A DNA stretch of 64,000 nucleotides from CAVSUZ01 sp963834715 (lineage in GTDB: Bacteria > Pseudomonadota > Alphaproteobacteria > Acetobacterales > Acetobacteraceae), in NCBI GenBank assembly GCA_963834715.1, contig CAWIDE010000001.1:251566-315565 (forward strand). The letters are read 5' to 3'. Positions 17,762 to 26,700 of this stretch are shown one piece after another. The notes beneath the pieces were generated by a model. It was not told where the DNA came from. It worked only from the letters and a program-made list of their open reading frames with translations, and made no database searches. Numbering within the stretch: the first letter of the stretch is position 1; each line of letters opens with the position of its first letter. Made by a program: the position numbers and the translations under genes.

Positions 17762-19677
17762 CCGACTTCCTTCTTTCGGAGAGTGTGAAGTGGCAGGAAC
17801 AGTAGGGACAGAAGCACGAGACTGGTAAACGTAGCCATGTAATCCGGAAATTTGGACTTGTACTCGCGGCGGTGTTGTGCCATGCGTTGCCATGTATATC
17901 GAAGCTGTTCCGAATGGAACTCGCCTCCGCCATTCTGCTGCGCGAGAGTTACCGCCAGGATGGCAAGGTCCGTAAGCGCACGATCTGCAACCTCTCGATT
18001 GGCCCGCCGAGCACGTTGAAGGCCTGCGCGGTGTTCTCAAAGGCGGCGTTGTCATTCCGGCCGAGCGAGATGCGTTCACGATCACCCGCAGTCTGCCGCA
18101 CGGGCACGTTGCAGCAGCGCTCGGGACTGCCCGCAAGATAGGGCTTGATCGGATGCTCGGCGATCGCGAGCGATACCGTGATCTTGCCCTCGCGCTGATG
18201 ATCGGGCGCATTATCGAGCCGGCATCCAAGCTCGCCACCGCTCGTGCACTTTCCTCCGCCACGGCTGCATCGAGCCTTGGCGAAATGCTTGGCCTCGGTG
18301 AGGTCGACGAGGACGAACTCTATGCCGCACTGGACTGGCTGCTGGAACGCTAGCCTGCCATCGAGACAGCCTTAGCCAAGCGCCATCTCAGCGATGGCAC
18401 ACTGGTGTTATATGATGTCTCGTCAAGCTACATGGAAGGCCGCTGCTGCCCGCTCGCCCAGCGTGGCTACAGCCGCGACGGCAAGAAGGGCACGCTGCAA
18501 ATCATATACGGCCTACTCTGCGCTCCCGATGGCTGTCCGATCGCCATGAGGTGTTTGAGGGCGATACCGCCGATCCGATTACGCTTGCCAATCAGATCGA
18601 AAAGCTGAAGCGGCGGTTCCATCTCGACCACGTGGTCATGGTCGGTGACCGTGGCATGATCACCCAAGCACGCATCACCAATGACGTTAAATCGGCAGGC
18701 TTCGACTGGATCACGGCACTGCGCGCGCCGGCGATCAAGGCGTTGATGGAAACCGGCGCTTTGCAACTCTCGCTGTTCGATCAGCGCGACTTGGCCAGTA
18801 TCACGGCGCCCGAATTTCCGGGTGAGCGCCTGATCGTTTGCCGTAATCCCGATCTCGCCGTCGAGCGCGCCCGCAAGCGGGAGGATCTGCTGGCCGCCAC
18901 CGAACGTGACCTCTCCCGTATCCAGATCGCGGTCGCTCGCAAGCGCAATCCCCTCGGGGCGCTGCGCGGATCGCACTCGCGGTTGGCGCGGTGATCAACA
19001 AGCACAAGGTAGGCAAGCATTTTGTCATCGAGATCACCGATACCGTCTTCAGCTTCGCCCGCAAGACCGCCGAGATCGTCGCTGAAGCAGCAACCGATGG
19101 CGTCTATGTCGTGCGCACCAGCCTGCCGGAAAGCGCGCTCGATGACACCACGACCGTGCGAAGCTACAAGTCGCTTGCGCTTGTGGAGCGGGCCTTTCGC
19201 TGCATCAAAACCGTCGATCTGCAGATCAGGCCTGTCCATCATTGGCTGGCAGACCGCGTGCGGGCCCACGTCTTCCTGTGCATGTTAGCCTACTACCTCG
19301 AATGGCATATGCGGACCTGCCTGGCGCCAATGCTGTTCGATGACGCCGATAGGGAAGCGGCCGAAGCCTTGCGAGACAGCGTAGTGTCGGAAGCGCAAGT
19401 TCCCCGGCTGCCATCGCCAAGCAGACCACAGGGCTCACCACGGACGGCCTGCCGGTGCATAGCTTCCGTTCATTGCTCGGCGATCTGGCAACCGTAGTGC
19501 GCAACACCATCACCACCGCGATCACACCGGACTATCGCCTTACCGTCGTCACAAGGCCAACACCGCTGCAGCAGAAGGCATTCAATCTCCTCGGCGTCAA
19601 CTGTAGCCAGTAATCCACAGGTCGCGAGACAGAATGTATAGATGCTTCAGTAACTTGCGTGTCTCGAGGTAGGAAGT
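17762..19677 (+). mobile_element. IS1634-family element, copy 2, degraded (TSD TCTAAG)
   Basis: TCTAAG lies at 17756-17761 and 19678-19683. The left end has lost one A (CCGACTTCC) and the right end lacks the last bases of GGAAGTTCGG. Compared with copies 1, 3 and 4 it carries several single-base losses and substitutions. It is the oldest or least accurately sequenced copy. Confidence 0.9.
17892..19613 (+). pseudogene. IS1634-family transposase, copy 2, inactive
   Basis: The gene aligns throughout with copies 3 and 4. One-base losses lie near 17920, 17996, 18545, 18955 and 19400. CAG is changed to TAG at about 18352, within LLER-PAIE. No piece could make a full transposase. The reading pieces are 18153-18353, 18551-18994 and 18991-19497, among others. 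Confidence 0.9.
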
Positions 19678-19698
19678 TCTAAGGCGGCAATGCGGCTC

Positions 19699-20154
19699 TC
19701 AAGCCTGTTCACCATTGTCCTTCTCCAGAACTGTTATGCGACGGTCGTGGTCTGCCGTCTCGATTGCCCGGCGATTCGCCTCCAGCATGGTCACGGCCGA
19801 GGTACCCTCGTCCGGAGTTAGCGTTCCCTCAGCGACCGCCTTAGTCACGGCTGTAACAGACAGCGGGAGATCGGCGGGCGTCATCAGTTCAGGCAGATCG
19901 AACATCACCGGCGCGCCCTTCCGTACGGGGGCGATGCGGTCGAGGATGATCTTAGCCGCAGTCATATCACCGTCCTTCGCCGCGGCGAGCACAGCGCGCA
20001 CCACGTCTTCCGCATCACCCTGCATGAGCTGCTCGGCGAGGATTGTCACGCGGTGGCGTGCGCCCTTCGGTCTGCCACGCGGATTGCCACTATGGCCTTG
20101 GCGCCAGTGGCCATCGGGATTACGCTCGGGATTTTCTCGTGGCTGGTTGTTCAT
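19699..20154 (-). CDS. DUF5681-domain protein
   Basis: The start MNNQPRENPERNPDGHWRQG leads to HSGNPRGRPKGARHRVTILAE, the conserved GxSGNPxGRPKG signature of the DUF5681 family, found in prophages and mobile elements. The rest is helical, with LDRIAPVRKGAPVMFDLPEL. It ends EKDNGEQA. The next gene starts inside its last codons, so the two were translated as a coupled pair before IS1634 copy 2 landed. An upstream ATG at 20175 is possible. The biochemical function is unknown. Confidence 0.75.
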   Translation of the reverse strand: MNNQPRENPERNPDGHWRQGHSGNPRGRPKGARHRVTILAEQLMQGDAEDVVRAVLAAAKDGDMTAAKIILDRIAPVRKGAPVMFDLPELMTPADLPLSVTAVTKAVAEGTLTPDEGTSAVTMLEANRRAIETADHDRRITVLEKDNGEQA

Positions 20155-20327
20155 CGATCCGGCTTCAAGACACACCCAAGAACTGATGGCATAAAACTAA
20201 AGGGTTCGACGGTCGATTACAAGGCGTATCGAGATTTATATCTGCACTTACGGCTCTATATTGCGTGTCATTGCAAAATGTCAATATTTTTATTTCATGG
20301 CCAGCGCGCCGGTTTGATCTGGTTTGA

Positions 20328-20511
20328 TTGCGTGCTTTCGCCTTCGACGAGAACCGCACCCGGCGCGATCATGGGCCAGAAAACCTGGCCGTCCTACGCA
20401 AGCTCGCGCTCAATGTGCTGCGTTCCGCCCGCCCCGAGATCTCCATCCGCCACAAGCGAAAGCGTTCGGGGTGGTCCGATGAATTTGCCCGTTCTGCGGA
20501 CACTGCTGACA
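20328..20511 (+). pseudogene. ISAs1-family transposase C-terminal remnant
   Basis: The frame reads FDENRTRRDHGPENLAVLRK, LALNVLRSARPEISIRHKRKR and SGWSDEFARS, the characteristic end of ISAs1 transposases. The last few residues are replaced by ADTADTRVSDP, because the frame runs directly into the hairpin-repeat sequence. Everything before about 20328 is missing or shifted. Confidence 0.75.
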
Positions 20512-20550
20512 CAAGGGTAAGTGACCCGGCGCATGGCCGCCCGTAAGCTA

Positions 20551-20627
20551 TGACACGGCCGACACTACCGACACTTTGCGACGAAAACGATACGAAGATT
20601 GCAGTGTCACCAGAGTCAGCAGTGTCA
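20551..20627 (+). repeat. Iteron-like hairpin unit H4
   Basis: The arms are 20551-20575 and 20603-20627, with a 27-base loop containing AACGATACG. The right arm is identical to those of H3 and H5. An extra half unit (GGACACTGCTGACAC) lies at about 20500-20515. The 130 bases after the unit resemble those after H3, so this is a second, decayed copy of the same locus. Confidence 0.85.
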
Positions 20628-20991
20628 TGAGTATCGGCGGGTCCGATTCGCCGGGCGCCACCGACCTCCGAGCTGCTCAGGTCATGCTGAGCGCCACCCG
20701 GCCATCACCATCACCCGGCTGTTGGCGGAGGGCAGGAAGGGGGGGCAAAGGCGCGAGCTAACGCGAGGATGCGCAACTGACGAATGGAGCTCAGTATCAG
20801 GTGGGGATCGTCGGGGCTGCGCGCAGCGGCTATAATGGCAACGTCAGTCTAGCGGCGCCAAGAAAGCTTCTGCTCGTAGCCTGGGCACGGCGAAAATAGC
20901 GGTGATATCGTCGGGCCAGCCACGCGGGCTTCACGTCACGGCGGCTCCGGATTACGCTTTTTCGACCTAGCGAACTGCCCAGGAGAAGACG

Positions 20992-22053
20992 ATGGCCACG
21001 ATTGTAATACAAGCACCAGAAGATGGGTTTGTTTCTGAAATAGCAAAAGATGGTGCCGTTAACTCTGGACAGAGAATCGTAGCGCTCCGATGTCCTAAAC
21101 TCGACCGCTTCGCATCTAATTTAACCGCACTGGAAGAGCTTATTGCTATCAGAGAGCGTCCCCTGAACGACGGACGCGCCGACGAGGTAAGAAGTCTGAC
21201 GATGCAGAAGGTTCAAGCACTTAAGCAAGCGGCTGACGCCAGCAATACGATTTATCAAGACCTCATGACGGAACAAAAGGAAGGGCAACTAAGTCTCGAT
21301 ACCGTAAAATCATGGGACTTTGACCGCCAGCAGGCTACCAGTGTTTACCTGGATGCTCAAATTGCAGCGTCCCAGGCAGAAAAAAACAAGTCAGATTCCC
21401 TGGACAAAATATCAGCAGCGAAGAAGAAACTGGACGGGGACAGGGCTTATCTCGCCGCGATGCAGGCGGCCCTGATCATCCAATCTCCGGAGGATGGGAA
21501 TTTTTCTGCTCGTGTGGCCGTCTCAGGCTTCCTGAAAAAGGGACAGATCGTTGGAGAAATCGTGGTTTCGCCGATCGGTCAGGCGATTCCCTACTCGTCG
21601 CTGTTGCTCACCACCGGCGGGAAGCGCCCCGCCTTCGTCTTCAATGCGTTCTTTACTTTGGGCGCGAGCAGCACCGGGATCAATCCGCCTGCACAGCCGG
21701 TGACCTTGCACGTGGGACCTTATAGCGCGACGATGCCTGCCGGCTCCTTTCGCCAAGTGGCCTCCGAGCAGATCGCGCAAGCGCTAACACTGTTGTCGGC
21801 GACGATCCCCGGCGGCAGCGGCTTTTTGTCCCCACTGGCTTCCGGGCCGAGCGTAACGGCCTGGGCGTTCAACGGGAAGCTCGACAACGTGTCGCTAGCT
21901 ATCGACATCCTGTCGCTCGGCCACGACTCCTACCAGTTCGGCGTCGCGGCAGAACCGGTCGATCTGACCGCAGTGGCAAACCCGGTTCCCGTCTCGTACA
22001 GCATTGGCAACAATGAGGGTGTGGCGGCTGTGACGGCCACGCTCCTCCCCTAA
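20992..22053 (+). CDS. HlyD/biotinyl-lipoyl-like soluble protein of unknown role
   Basis: ATG at 20992 follows AGGAGAAG. The N-terminus MATIVIQAPEDGFVSEIAKDG plus the later ALIIQSPEDGNFSARVAVSG are two halves of a lipoyl-like barrel. They are separated by about 130 residues of coiled coil (ALEELIAIRE to AKKKLDGDRAYLAAMQ). This is the layout of a membrane-fusion adaptor, but there is no signal peptide or membrane anchor. The C-terminal 180 residues are a separate beta-rich region (LHVGPYSATMPAGSFRQVAS) that I do not recognise. The first 500 bases are visibly richer in A and T than the rest, which hints at a fused or transferred origin. IS1634 copy 3 lies right at its stop codon. Confidence 0.6.
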   Translation: MATIVIQAPEDGFVSEIAKDGAVNSGQRIVALRCPKLDRFASNLTALEELIAIRERPLNDGRADEVRSLTMQKVQALKQAADASNTIYQDLMTEQKEGQLSLDTVKSWDFDRQQATSVYLDAQIAASQAEKNKSDSLDKISAAKKKLDGDRAYLAAMQAALIIQSPEDGNFSARVAVSGFLKKGQIVGEIVVSPIGQAIPYSSLLLTTGGKRPAFVFNAFFTLGASSTGINPPAQPVTLHVGPYSATMPAGSFRQVASEQIAQALTLLSATIPGGSGFLSPLASGPSVTAWAFNGKLDNVSLAIDILSLGHDSYQFGVAAEPVDLTAVANPVPVSYSIGNNEGVAAVTATLLP

Positions 22054-22054
22054 A

Positions 22055-23987
22055 CCGAACTTCCTTCTTTCGGAGAGTGTGAAGTGGCAGGAACAGTAGG
22101 GACAGAAGCACGAGACTGGTCCCAAACGTAGCCATGTAATCCGGAAATTTGGACTTGTACATCGCGGCGGTGTTGTGCCAATGCGTTACCATGTATATCG
22201 AAGCTGTTCCGAATCGGAACTCGCCTCCCGCCATTCTGCTGCGCGAGAGTTACCGCCAGGATGGCAAGGTCCGTAAGCGCACGATCTGCAACCTCTCCGA
22301 TTGGCCCGCCGAGCACGTTGAAGGCCTGCGCGGTGTTCTCAAAGGCGGCGTTGTCATTCCGGCCGAGCGGGATGCGTTCACCATCACCCGCAGTCTGCCG
22401 CACGGGCACGTTGCAGCAGCGCTCGGGACTGCCCGCAAGATAGGGCTTGATCGGATGCTCGGCGATCGCGAGCGATACCGTGATCTTGCCCTCGCGCTGA
22501 TGATCGGGCGCATTATCGAGCCGGCATCCAAGCTCGCCACCGCTCGTGCACTTTCCTCCGCCACGGCTGCATCGAGCCTTGGCGAAATGCTTGGCCTCGG
22601 TGAGGTCGACGAGGACGAACTCTATGCCGCACTGGACTGGCTGCTGGAACGCCAGCCTGCCATCGAGACAGCCTTAGCCAAGCGCCATCTCAGCGATGGC
22701 ACACTGGTGTTATATGATGTCTCGTCAAGCTACATGGAAGGCCGCTGCTGCCCGCTCGCCCAGCGTGGCTACAGCCGCGACGGCAAGAAGGGCACGCTGC
22801 AAATCATATACGGCCTACTCTGCGCTCCCGATGGCTGTCCGATCGCCATCGAGGTGTTTGAGGGCGATACCGCCGATCCGATTACGCTTGCCAATCAGAT
22901 CGAAAAGCTGAAGCGGCGGTTCCATCTCGACCACGTGGTCATGGTCGGTGACCGTGGCATGATCACCCAAGCACGCATCACCAATGACGTTAAATCGGCA
23001 GGCTTCGACTGGATCACGGCACTGCGCGCGCCGGCGATCAAGGCGTTGATGGAAACCGGCGCTTTGCAACTCTCGCTGTTCGATCAGCGCGACTTGGCCA
23101 GTATCACGGCGCCCGAATTTCCGGGTGAGCGCCTGATCGTTTGCCGTAATCCCGATCTCGCCGTCGAGCGCGCCCGCAAGCGGGAGGATCTGCTGGCCGC
23201 CACCGAACGTGACCTCTCCCGTATCCAGATCGCGGTCGCTCGCAAGCGCAATCCCCTCCGGGGCGCTGCGCGGATCGCACTCGCGGTTGGCGCGGTGATC
23301 AACAAGCACAAGGTAGGCAAGCATTTTGTCATCGAGATCACCGATACCGTCTTCAGCTTCGCCCGCAAGACCGCCGAGATCGTCGCTGAAGCAGCAACCG
23401 ATGGCGTCTATGTCGTGCGCACCAGCCTGCCGGAAAGCGCGCTCGATGACACCACGACCGTGCGAAGCTACAAGTCGCTTGCGCTTGTGGAGCGGGCCTT
23501 TCGCTGCATCAAAACCGTCGATCTGCAGATCAGGCCTGTCCATCATTGGCTGGCAGACCGCGTGCGGGCCCACGTCTTCCTGTGCATGTTAGCCTACTAC
23601 CTCGAATGGCATATGCGGACCTGCCTGGCGCCAATGCTGTTCGATGACGCCGATAGGGAAGCGGCCGAAGCCTTGCGAGACAGCGTAGTGTCGGAAGCGC
23701 AACGTTCCCCGGCTGCCATCGCCAAGCAGACCACAGGGCTCACCACGGACGGCCTGCCGGTGCATAGCTTCCGTTCATTGCTCGGCGATCTGGCAACCGT
23801 AGTGCGCAACACCATCACCACCGCGATCACACCGGACTATCGCCTTACCGTCGTCACAAGGCCAACACCGCTGCAGCAGAAGGCATTCAATCTCCTCGGC
23901 GTCAACTGTAGCCAGTAATCCACAGGTCGCGAGACAGAATGTATAGATGCTTCAGTAACTTGCGTGTCTCGAGGCTAGGAAGTTCGG
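22055..23987 (+). mobile_element. IS1634-family element, copy 3 (TSD CCTAAA)
   Basis: CCGAACTTCC at 22055 and GGAAGTTCGG ending at 23987 are flanked by CCTAAA at 22049-22054 and 23988-23993. The target includes the TAA stop of the upstream HlyD-like gene, which therefore keeps its stop. The element is 1933 bp and appears intact. Confidence 0.93.
22191..23918 (+). CDS. IS1634-family transposase, copy 3
   Basis: This is a full 575-residue frame from MYIEAVPNRN to LLGVNCSQ with the same catalytic blocks as copy 1. It is nearly identical to copy 4 at the base level as far as I compared them. It is probably a functional source copy. Confidence 0.92.
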   Translation: MYIEAVPNRNSPPAILLRESYRQDGKVRKRTICNLSDWPAEHVEGLRGVLKGGVVIPAERDAFTITRSLPHGHVAAALGTARKIGLDRMLGDRERYRDLALALMIGRIIEPASKLATARALSSATAASSLGEMLGLGEVDEDELYAALDWLLERQPAIETALAKRHLSDGTLVLYDVSSSYMEGRCCPLAQRGYSRDGKKGTLQIIYGLLCAPDGCPIAIEVFEGDTADPITLANQIEKLKRRFHLDHVVMVGDRGMITQARITNDVKSAGFDWITALRAPAIKALMETGALQLSLFDQRDLASITAPEFPGERLIVCRNPDLAVERARKREDLLAATERDLSRIQIAVARKRNPLRGAARIALAVGAVINKHKVGKHFVIEITDTVFSFARKTAEIVAEAATDGVYVVRTSLPESALDDTTTVRSYKSLALVERAFRCIKTVDLQIRPVHHWLADRVRAHVFLCMLAYYLEWHMRTCLAPMLFDDADREAAEALRDSVVSEAQRSPAAIAKQTTGLTTDGLPVHSFRSLLGDLATVVRNTITTAITPDYRLTVVTRPTPLQQKAFNLLGVNCSQ

Positions 23988-24054
23988 CCTAAACGGCGAG
24001 CTCGCCGGCGCGCAAACCTCGCCTGCTAGGCCGCTTTCCGGGGCCGAGTTGCGG

Positions 24055-24360
24055 GGGCGGAATCGCTCTATCTGTTCGAGCGCGAGAGTGGTGCTTTCGT
24101 CCGACAGATCGAAGGCTTGCCGGCCAACGTGCTTCATCTCTTCTCGACGATTGGCCGCTTTCGCCGCAACGCTCGGCTTCCGTGGATTACGGATATATGG
24201 ACGCTACCGGAACTGGGCCGAGGTCGCCCGCGATGAAAAATACAGGGACCAGAGCTACGGCGCCAACTTTGCGCCTGACGGGCTAGCGACAACCGTCCGC
24301 GACGGTAGGTGCGGCTCTATGCCGGCGATCTCAGCGGCAACCTCCAGAGGTCGGATCTAG
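24055..24360 (+). pseudogene. WD40-repeat protein fragment
   Basis: One frame reads SLYLFERESGAFVRQIEGLPA. The next reads FAATLGFRGLRIYGRYRNWAE, EKYRDQSYGANFAPDG and ATTVRDG. A third shift gives VRLYAGDLSGNLQ. Joined, these are two WD40 blades of the type found behind TIR, caspase or NB-ARC domains. At least two one-base shifts are needed and both ends are missing. It is a relic and is too short to assign to a system. Confidence 0.6.
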
Positions 24361-24568
24361 TGAGTCAGTGAAAACGGGTAACATATTTCAAGATAGAGCA
24401 ATAATCTTGCGCTACAATAGGAAAGCCGCCCTTCGGTCAGGTAGGATGGGATGGCGGATGGGGGGTTCTGAACCTCCCTACCACCCCCCGCAGATCGGCG
24501 CGCATTGCCCGTGCTACTGCGGCGTAGGTCCGACTGTAGCCGTGGACAGAGGTCCTCCGCGACCTCCA

Positions 24569-24763
24569 TCACGTGGCCCGGCAGATGTCTGTGCAGTTCC
24601 ACACCAAGCCGCATACCTCGGCGAGCGGGAGCTGAAGGGGGACGTAATGCCGCTCCAAGGTGATAGTCGGCAGCTCGCCGCGGCGTAAACGCCGGAATGT
24701 CCATTCGTGATAAGCCTCGACTGCGGCGAGGAACGAATCTCGGACGTGTCCAGGAAGATGCAT
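24569..24763 (-). CDS. Small hypothetical protein
   Basis: The 64-residue frame starts MHLPGHVRDSFLAAVEAYHE and continues WTFRRLRRGELPTITLERHYV, then PLAEVCGLVWNCTDICRA. It has balanced amino-acid use, unlike the overlapping frames, so it may be real. No family is recognised and no strong ribosome-binding site is seen. Confidence 0.35.
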   Translation of the reverse strand: MHLPGHVRDSFLAAVEAYHEWTFRRLRRGELPTITLERHYVPLQLPLAEVCGLVWNCTDICRAT

Positions 24764-24922
24764 GTGTATGGCTCCGTTGGGTTATACGTGTTCCCACTAG
24801 TCTGTCGGCTTCGTCCAGGCCGTCCCCTGCGGGACGCATCCAGGTATGGGCATTGAGAATGACAAAAAGGGAGACCGGGGCGTTTGCTCACAGCATGCGA
24901 ACCGGCCGCACATCGCCGGTAT

Positions 24923-25108
24923 TTACGCCGGACCAGCTCGCGCCACATTCCCTTCACGTGCAGATGGTTGAAAAAGGCGGCGAACCCAGAAGCCGCGAAT
25001 GACCGACACCACGGTGAACACGACGCCGAGCTTGATGTTCGTCTGGCGGTGCTCAGGTAGGTTTCGATCAATGAGTGGGCCGGTATTGGCCCCTGACCGC
25101 TTTCGCAT
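24923..25108 (-). pseudogene. Fragment of a small phage-type membrane protein
   Basis: The sequence TNIKLGVVFTVVSVIRGFWVRRLF resembles the end of short prophage membrane proteins that finish in AIGAIFTVVSLVRSYxLRRLF. The upstream membrane segment is missing. The frame then shifts (FNHLHVKGMWRELV). It is a remnant only. Confidence 0.35.
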
Positions 25109-25290
25109 CGTTGAACCCTGCTGGTAGACCGCCGCCTTATCTGGCGCTCGTCCATCTCAGCCATGCCTGGCGTCCAACAGTGCGGCGGGCCGCGCAGCGC
25201 ACAGCTTAATCGATGCTAATTTAGCCGACCTTTTCGGGCAACAAGCGCCCGCCGTCCCGGAGCTCATTCACAGATCGAACGAAATAAAAT

Positions 25291-25677
25291 TCAGTCCCAG
25301 CGGTTGGCATTCTTCGGGAAACCGGGACGTTGTATCCGTACGACGCAAAAGCGTTGGCCGGTCGGCGCCTGCATAACGACCCAACGCTCCAGGCGTTCCA
25401 CCACCTTGGCGCCCAGCTTCTCCAGGCGCCCCACTTCCGCAGGGATATCGTCAGTCTCGATGTCTATGTGGACACGGCTCTCATGGTCCACGCGCTGGAT
25501 CTCCACGATCGGCTCGTCCGGCGGGGTCTCCAGCATGCGGTAATTGCCGCGGCTGTCCGGATGATCGGGGTCAACGGGGCGCCCCAGCGCTTGGCTCCAA
25601 AAGCGGGCAGCCTCGTCCACATCGGAGGTCTTATAATTACAGTCGATCAGTACGGCGCATAGGCGGGAATGGTGCAT
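25291..25677 (-). CDS. VOC-family (glyoxalase-like) protein
   Basis: ATG at 25677 follows ACGAGGAG. The 128-residue product starts MHHSRLCAVLIDCNYKTSDV and shows the VOC layout: DEAARFWSQALGRPVDPDHPD, YRMLETPPDEPIVEIQRV, HIDIETDDIPAEVGRLEKLGA and FCVVRIQRPGFPKN. It is a single-domain member of the glyoxalase/dioxygenase superfamily. The substrate is unknown, and the family is often assigned to detoxification or antibiotic binding without proof. It is intact and stands alone among broken genes. Confidence 0.8.
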   Translation of the reverse strand: MHHSRLCAVLIDCNYKTSDVDEAARFWSQALGRPVDPDHPDSRGNYRMLETPPDEPIVEIQRVDHESRVHIDIETDDIPAEVGRLEKLGAKVVERLERWVVMQAPTGQRFCVVRIQRPGFPKNANRWD

Positions 25678-25822
25678 CGCGGCACTCCTCGTAGGAACCG
25701 GTTGAATTTCACAACCAGAGGATCCGCACCGATCCTGCGGCAAACAATCGTGTACTCCGGAAGGGGGCCTTGGTTGTCGGCTTTTCTTCCGTGTCGGTGA
25801 CACGGCCGAGAGCTCGGCGGTG

Positions 25823-26700
25823 TCAAACATGGGTCGGCGTTTGGATGCGCGAAGCACCGCTGAGCAGCGCCCTGGCGTCGATGAGATCCGGTAAGTCAAA
25901 GCCCTCGGTAAATGAGGCATAGATTGGCGCGAGGAGGCCATGCGCTTGCGTATCGCGCCCCTGGGTGTGCCAGAGCCGGGCAAGGCTGGTGGCGGCGCGG
26001 AGTTCCCACAGGCGCGCTTCCAGGGAACGGGCAATGTTCAGGGCTGCACGCAAATGGCCTTCGATTTCCGGTGGCGGAGTGCCTTGGATCTGGAGCACCT
26101 CGGCGTGAAGCCGATGGATCTCAGCGCTCATGTAGTGCTCGCCGTACTTCTCGGCGTGTCTCTGCGCGGTCTCGATGTGACCGAGCGCCGCCTCGGGCCT
26201 ACCGGCGAGTAAGCAGCACTCGGCGAGTTGACTGTAGACGAGGGACGTCTCCTGCATCTACCCGGTCGCGTGCAGGCCGCGCTGGCCCTCCTCGAGGAGC
26301 GCCAGGCCCTGCACCGCATCCCCGAGCTGACACAGCGCCCAGCCGCGCCGTTCCTGCGCTCGGGCGAGCCACTGCGGAAACCGGTGCTCCCGGGCGATAG
26401 CAATGACCTCCGCTGCAGCCCTCTCCGTCTCGGCCGCATCGCGCAGGTAAGTTTGGATGTGGGCGAGGAAGACCAGCGACCAGGCAATCGCATGCGGATT
26501 GTTGCGAGCGCGCGCCCTCGCGACGCCCTCCCCGAGGACCCGGAGCCCCGTCTCCGGATAGCCCAGGAGGCAGCGCGCCAGCCCCCATTGGATCCTGCAG
26601 ATTATACGCGGGTCTTCCCCGTAGACTGCGAACTCGGCGTCCACAAAACTGATGGAGTGGACGGCGCCCGCTCGCGGCATCGCGATGTGCCATAGTGGTC
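25823..26700 (-). pseudogene. C-terminal TPR part of a cyclase-type signalling protein
   Basis: One frame covers HSISFVDAEFAVYGEDPRIIC, GYPETGLRVLGEGVARAR and WLARAQERRGWALCQLGD. It then has a TAG at 26258-26260 and goes on as MQETSLVYSQLAECCLLAGRP, LWELRAATSLARLWHTQGRD and LLSGASRI. These are the tetratricopeptide repeats that end the zinc-ribbon/cyclase/AAA proteins, like the gene at 45659-48950. The N-terminal cyclase and AAA parts are gone, cut at the left end of the IS110 element near 26700. Confidence 0.8.

Larger units (their letters stand above)
17551..19715 (-). pseudogene. 80-residue phage-type protein split by IS1634 copy 2
   Basis: The start ATG at 19715 overlaps the end of the DUF5681 gene. 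The first part reads MVNRLESRIAALE. The IS1634 copy then intervenes, flanked by TCTAAG on the plus strand. Coding resumes as RRQQQHCEVKVVVIRGGLHDGD and ends IGGLPE at 17551. Removing the IS and one target copy gives a continuous 80-codon frame with a coiled-coil start. The function is unknown. Genes like this often sit next to DUF5681 genes in prophages and islands. Confidence 0.75.
24361..25290. other. Gene-poor stretch with two weak minus-strand fragments
   Basis: Apart from the two low-confidence frames listed separately (24569-24763 and 24923-25108), I find no coding sequence with a family signature. The stretch joins a WD40 relic to a VOC gene and looks like scrambled island DNA. Confidence 0.4.
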
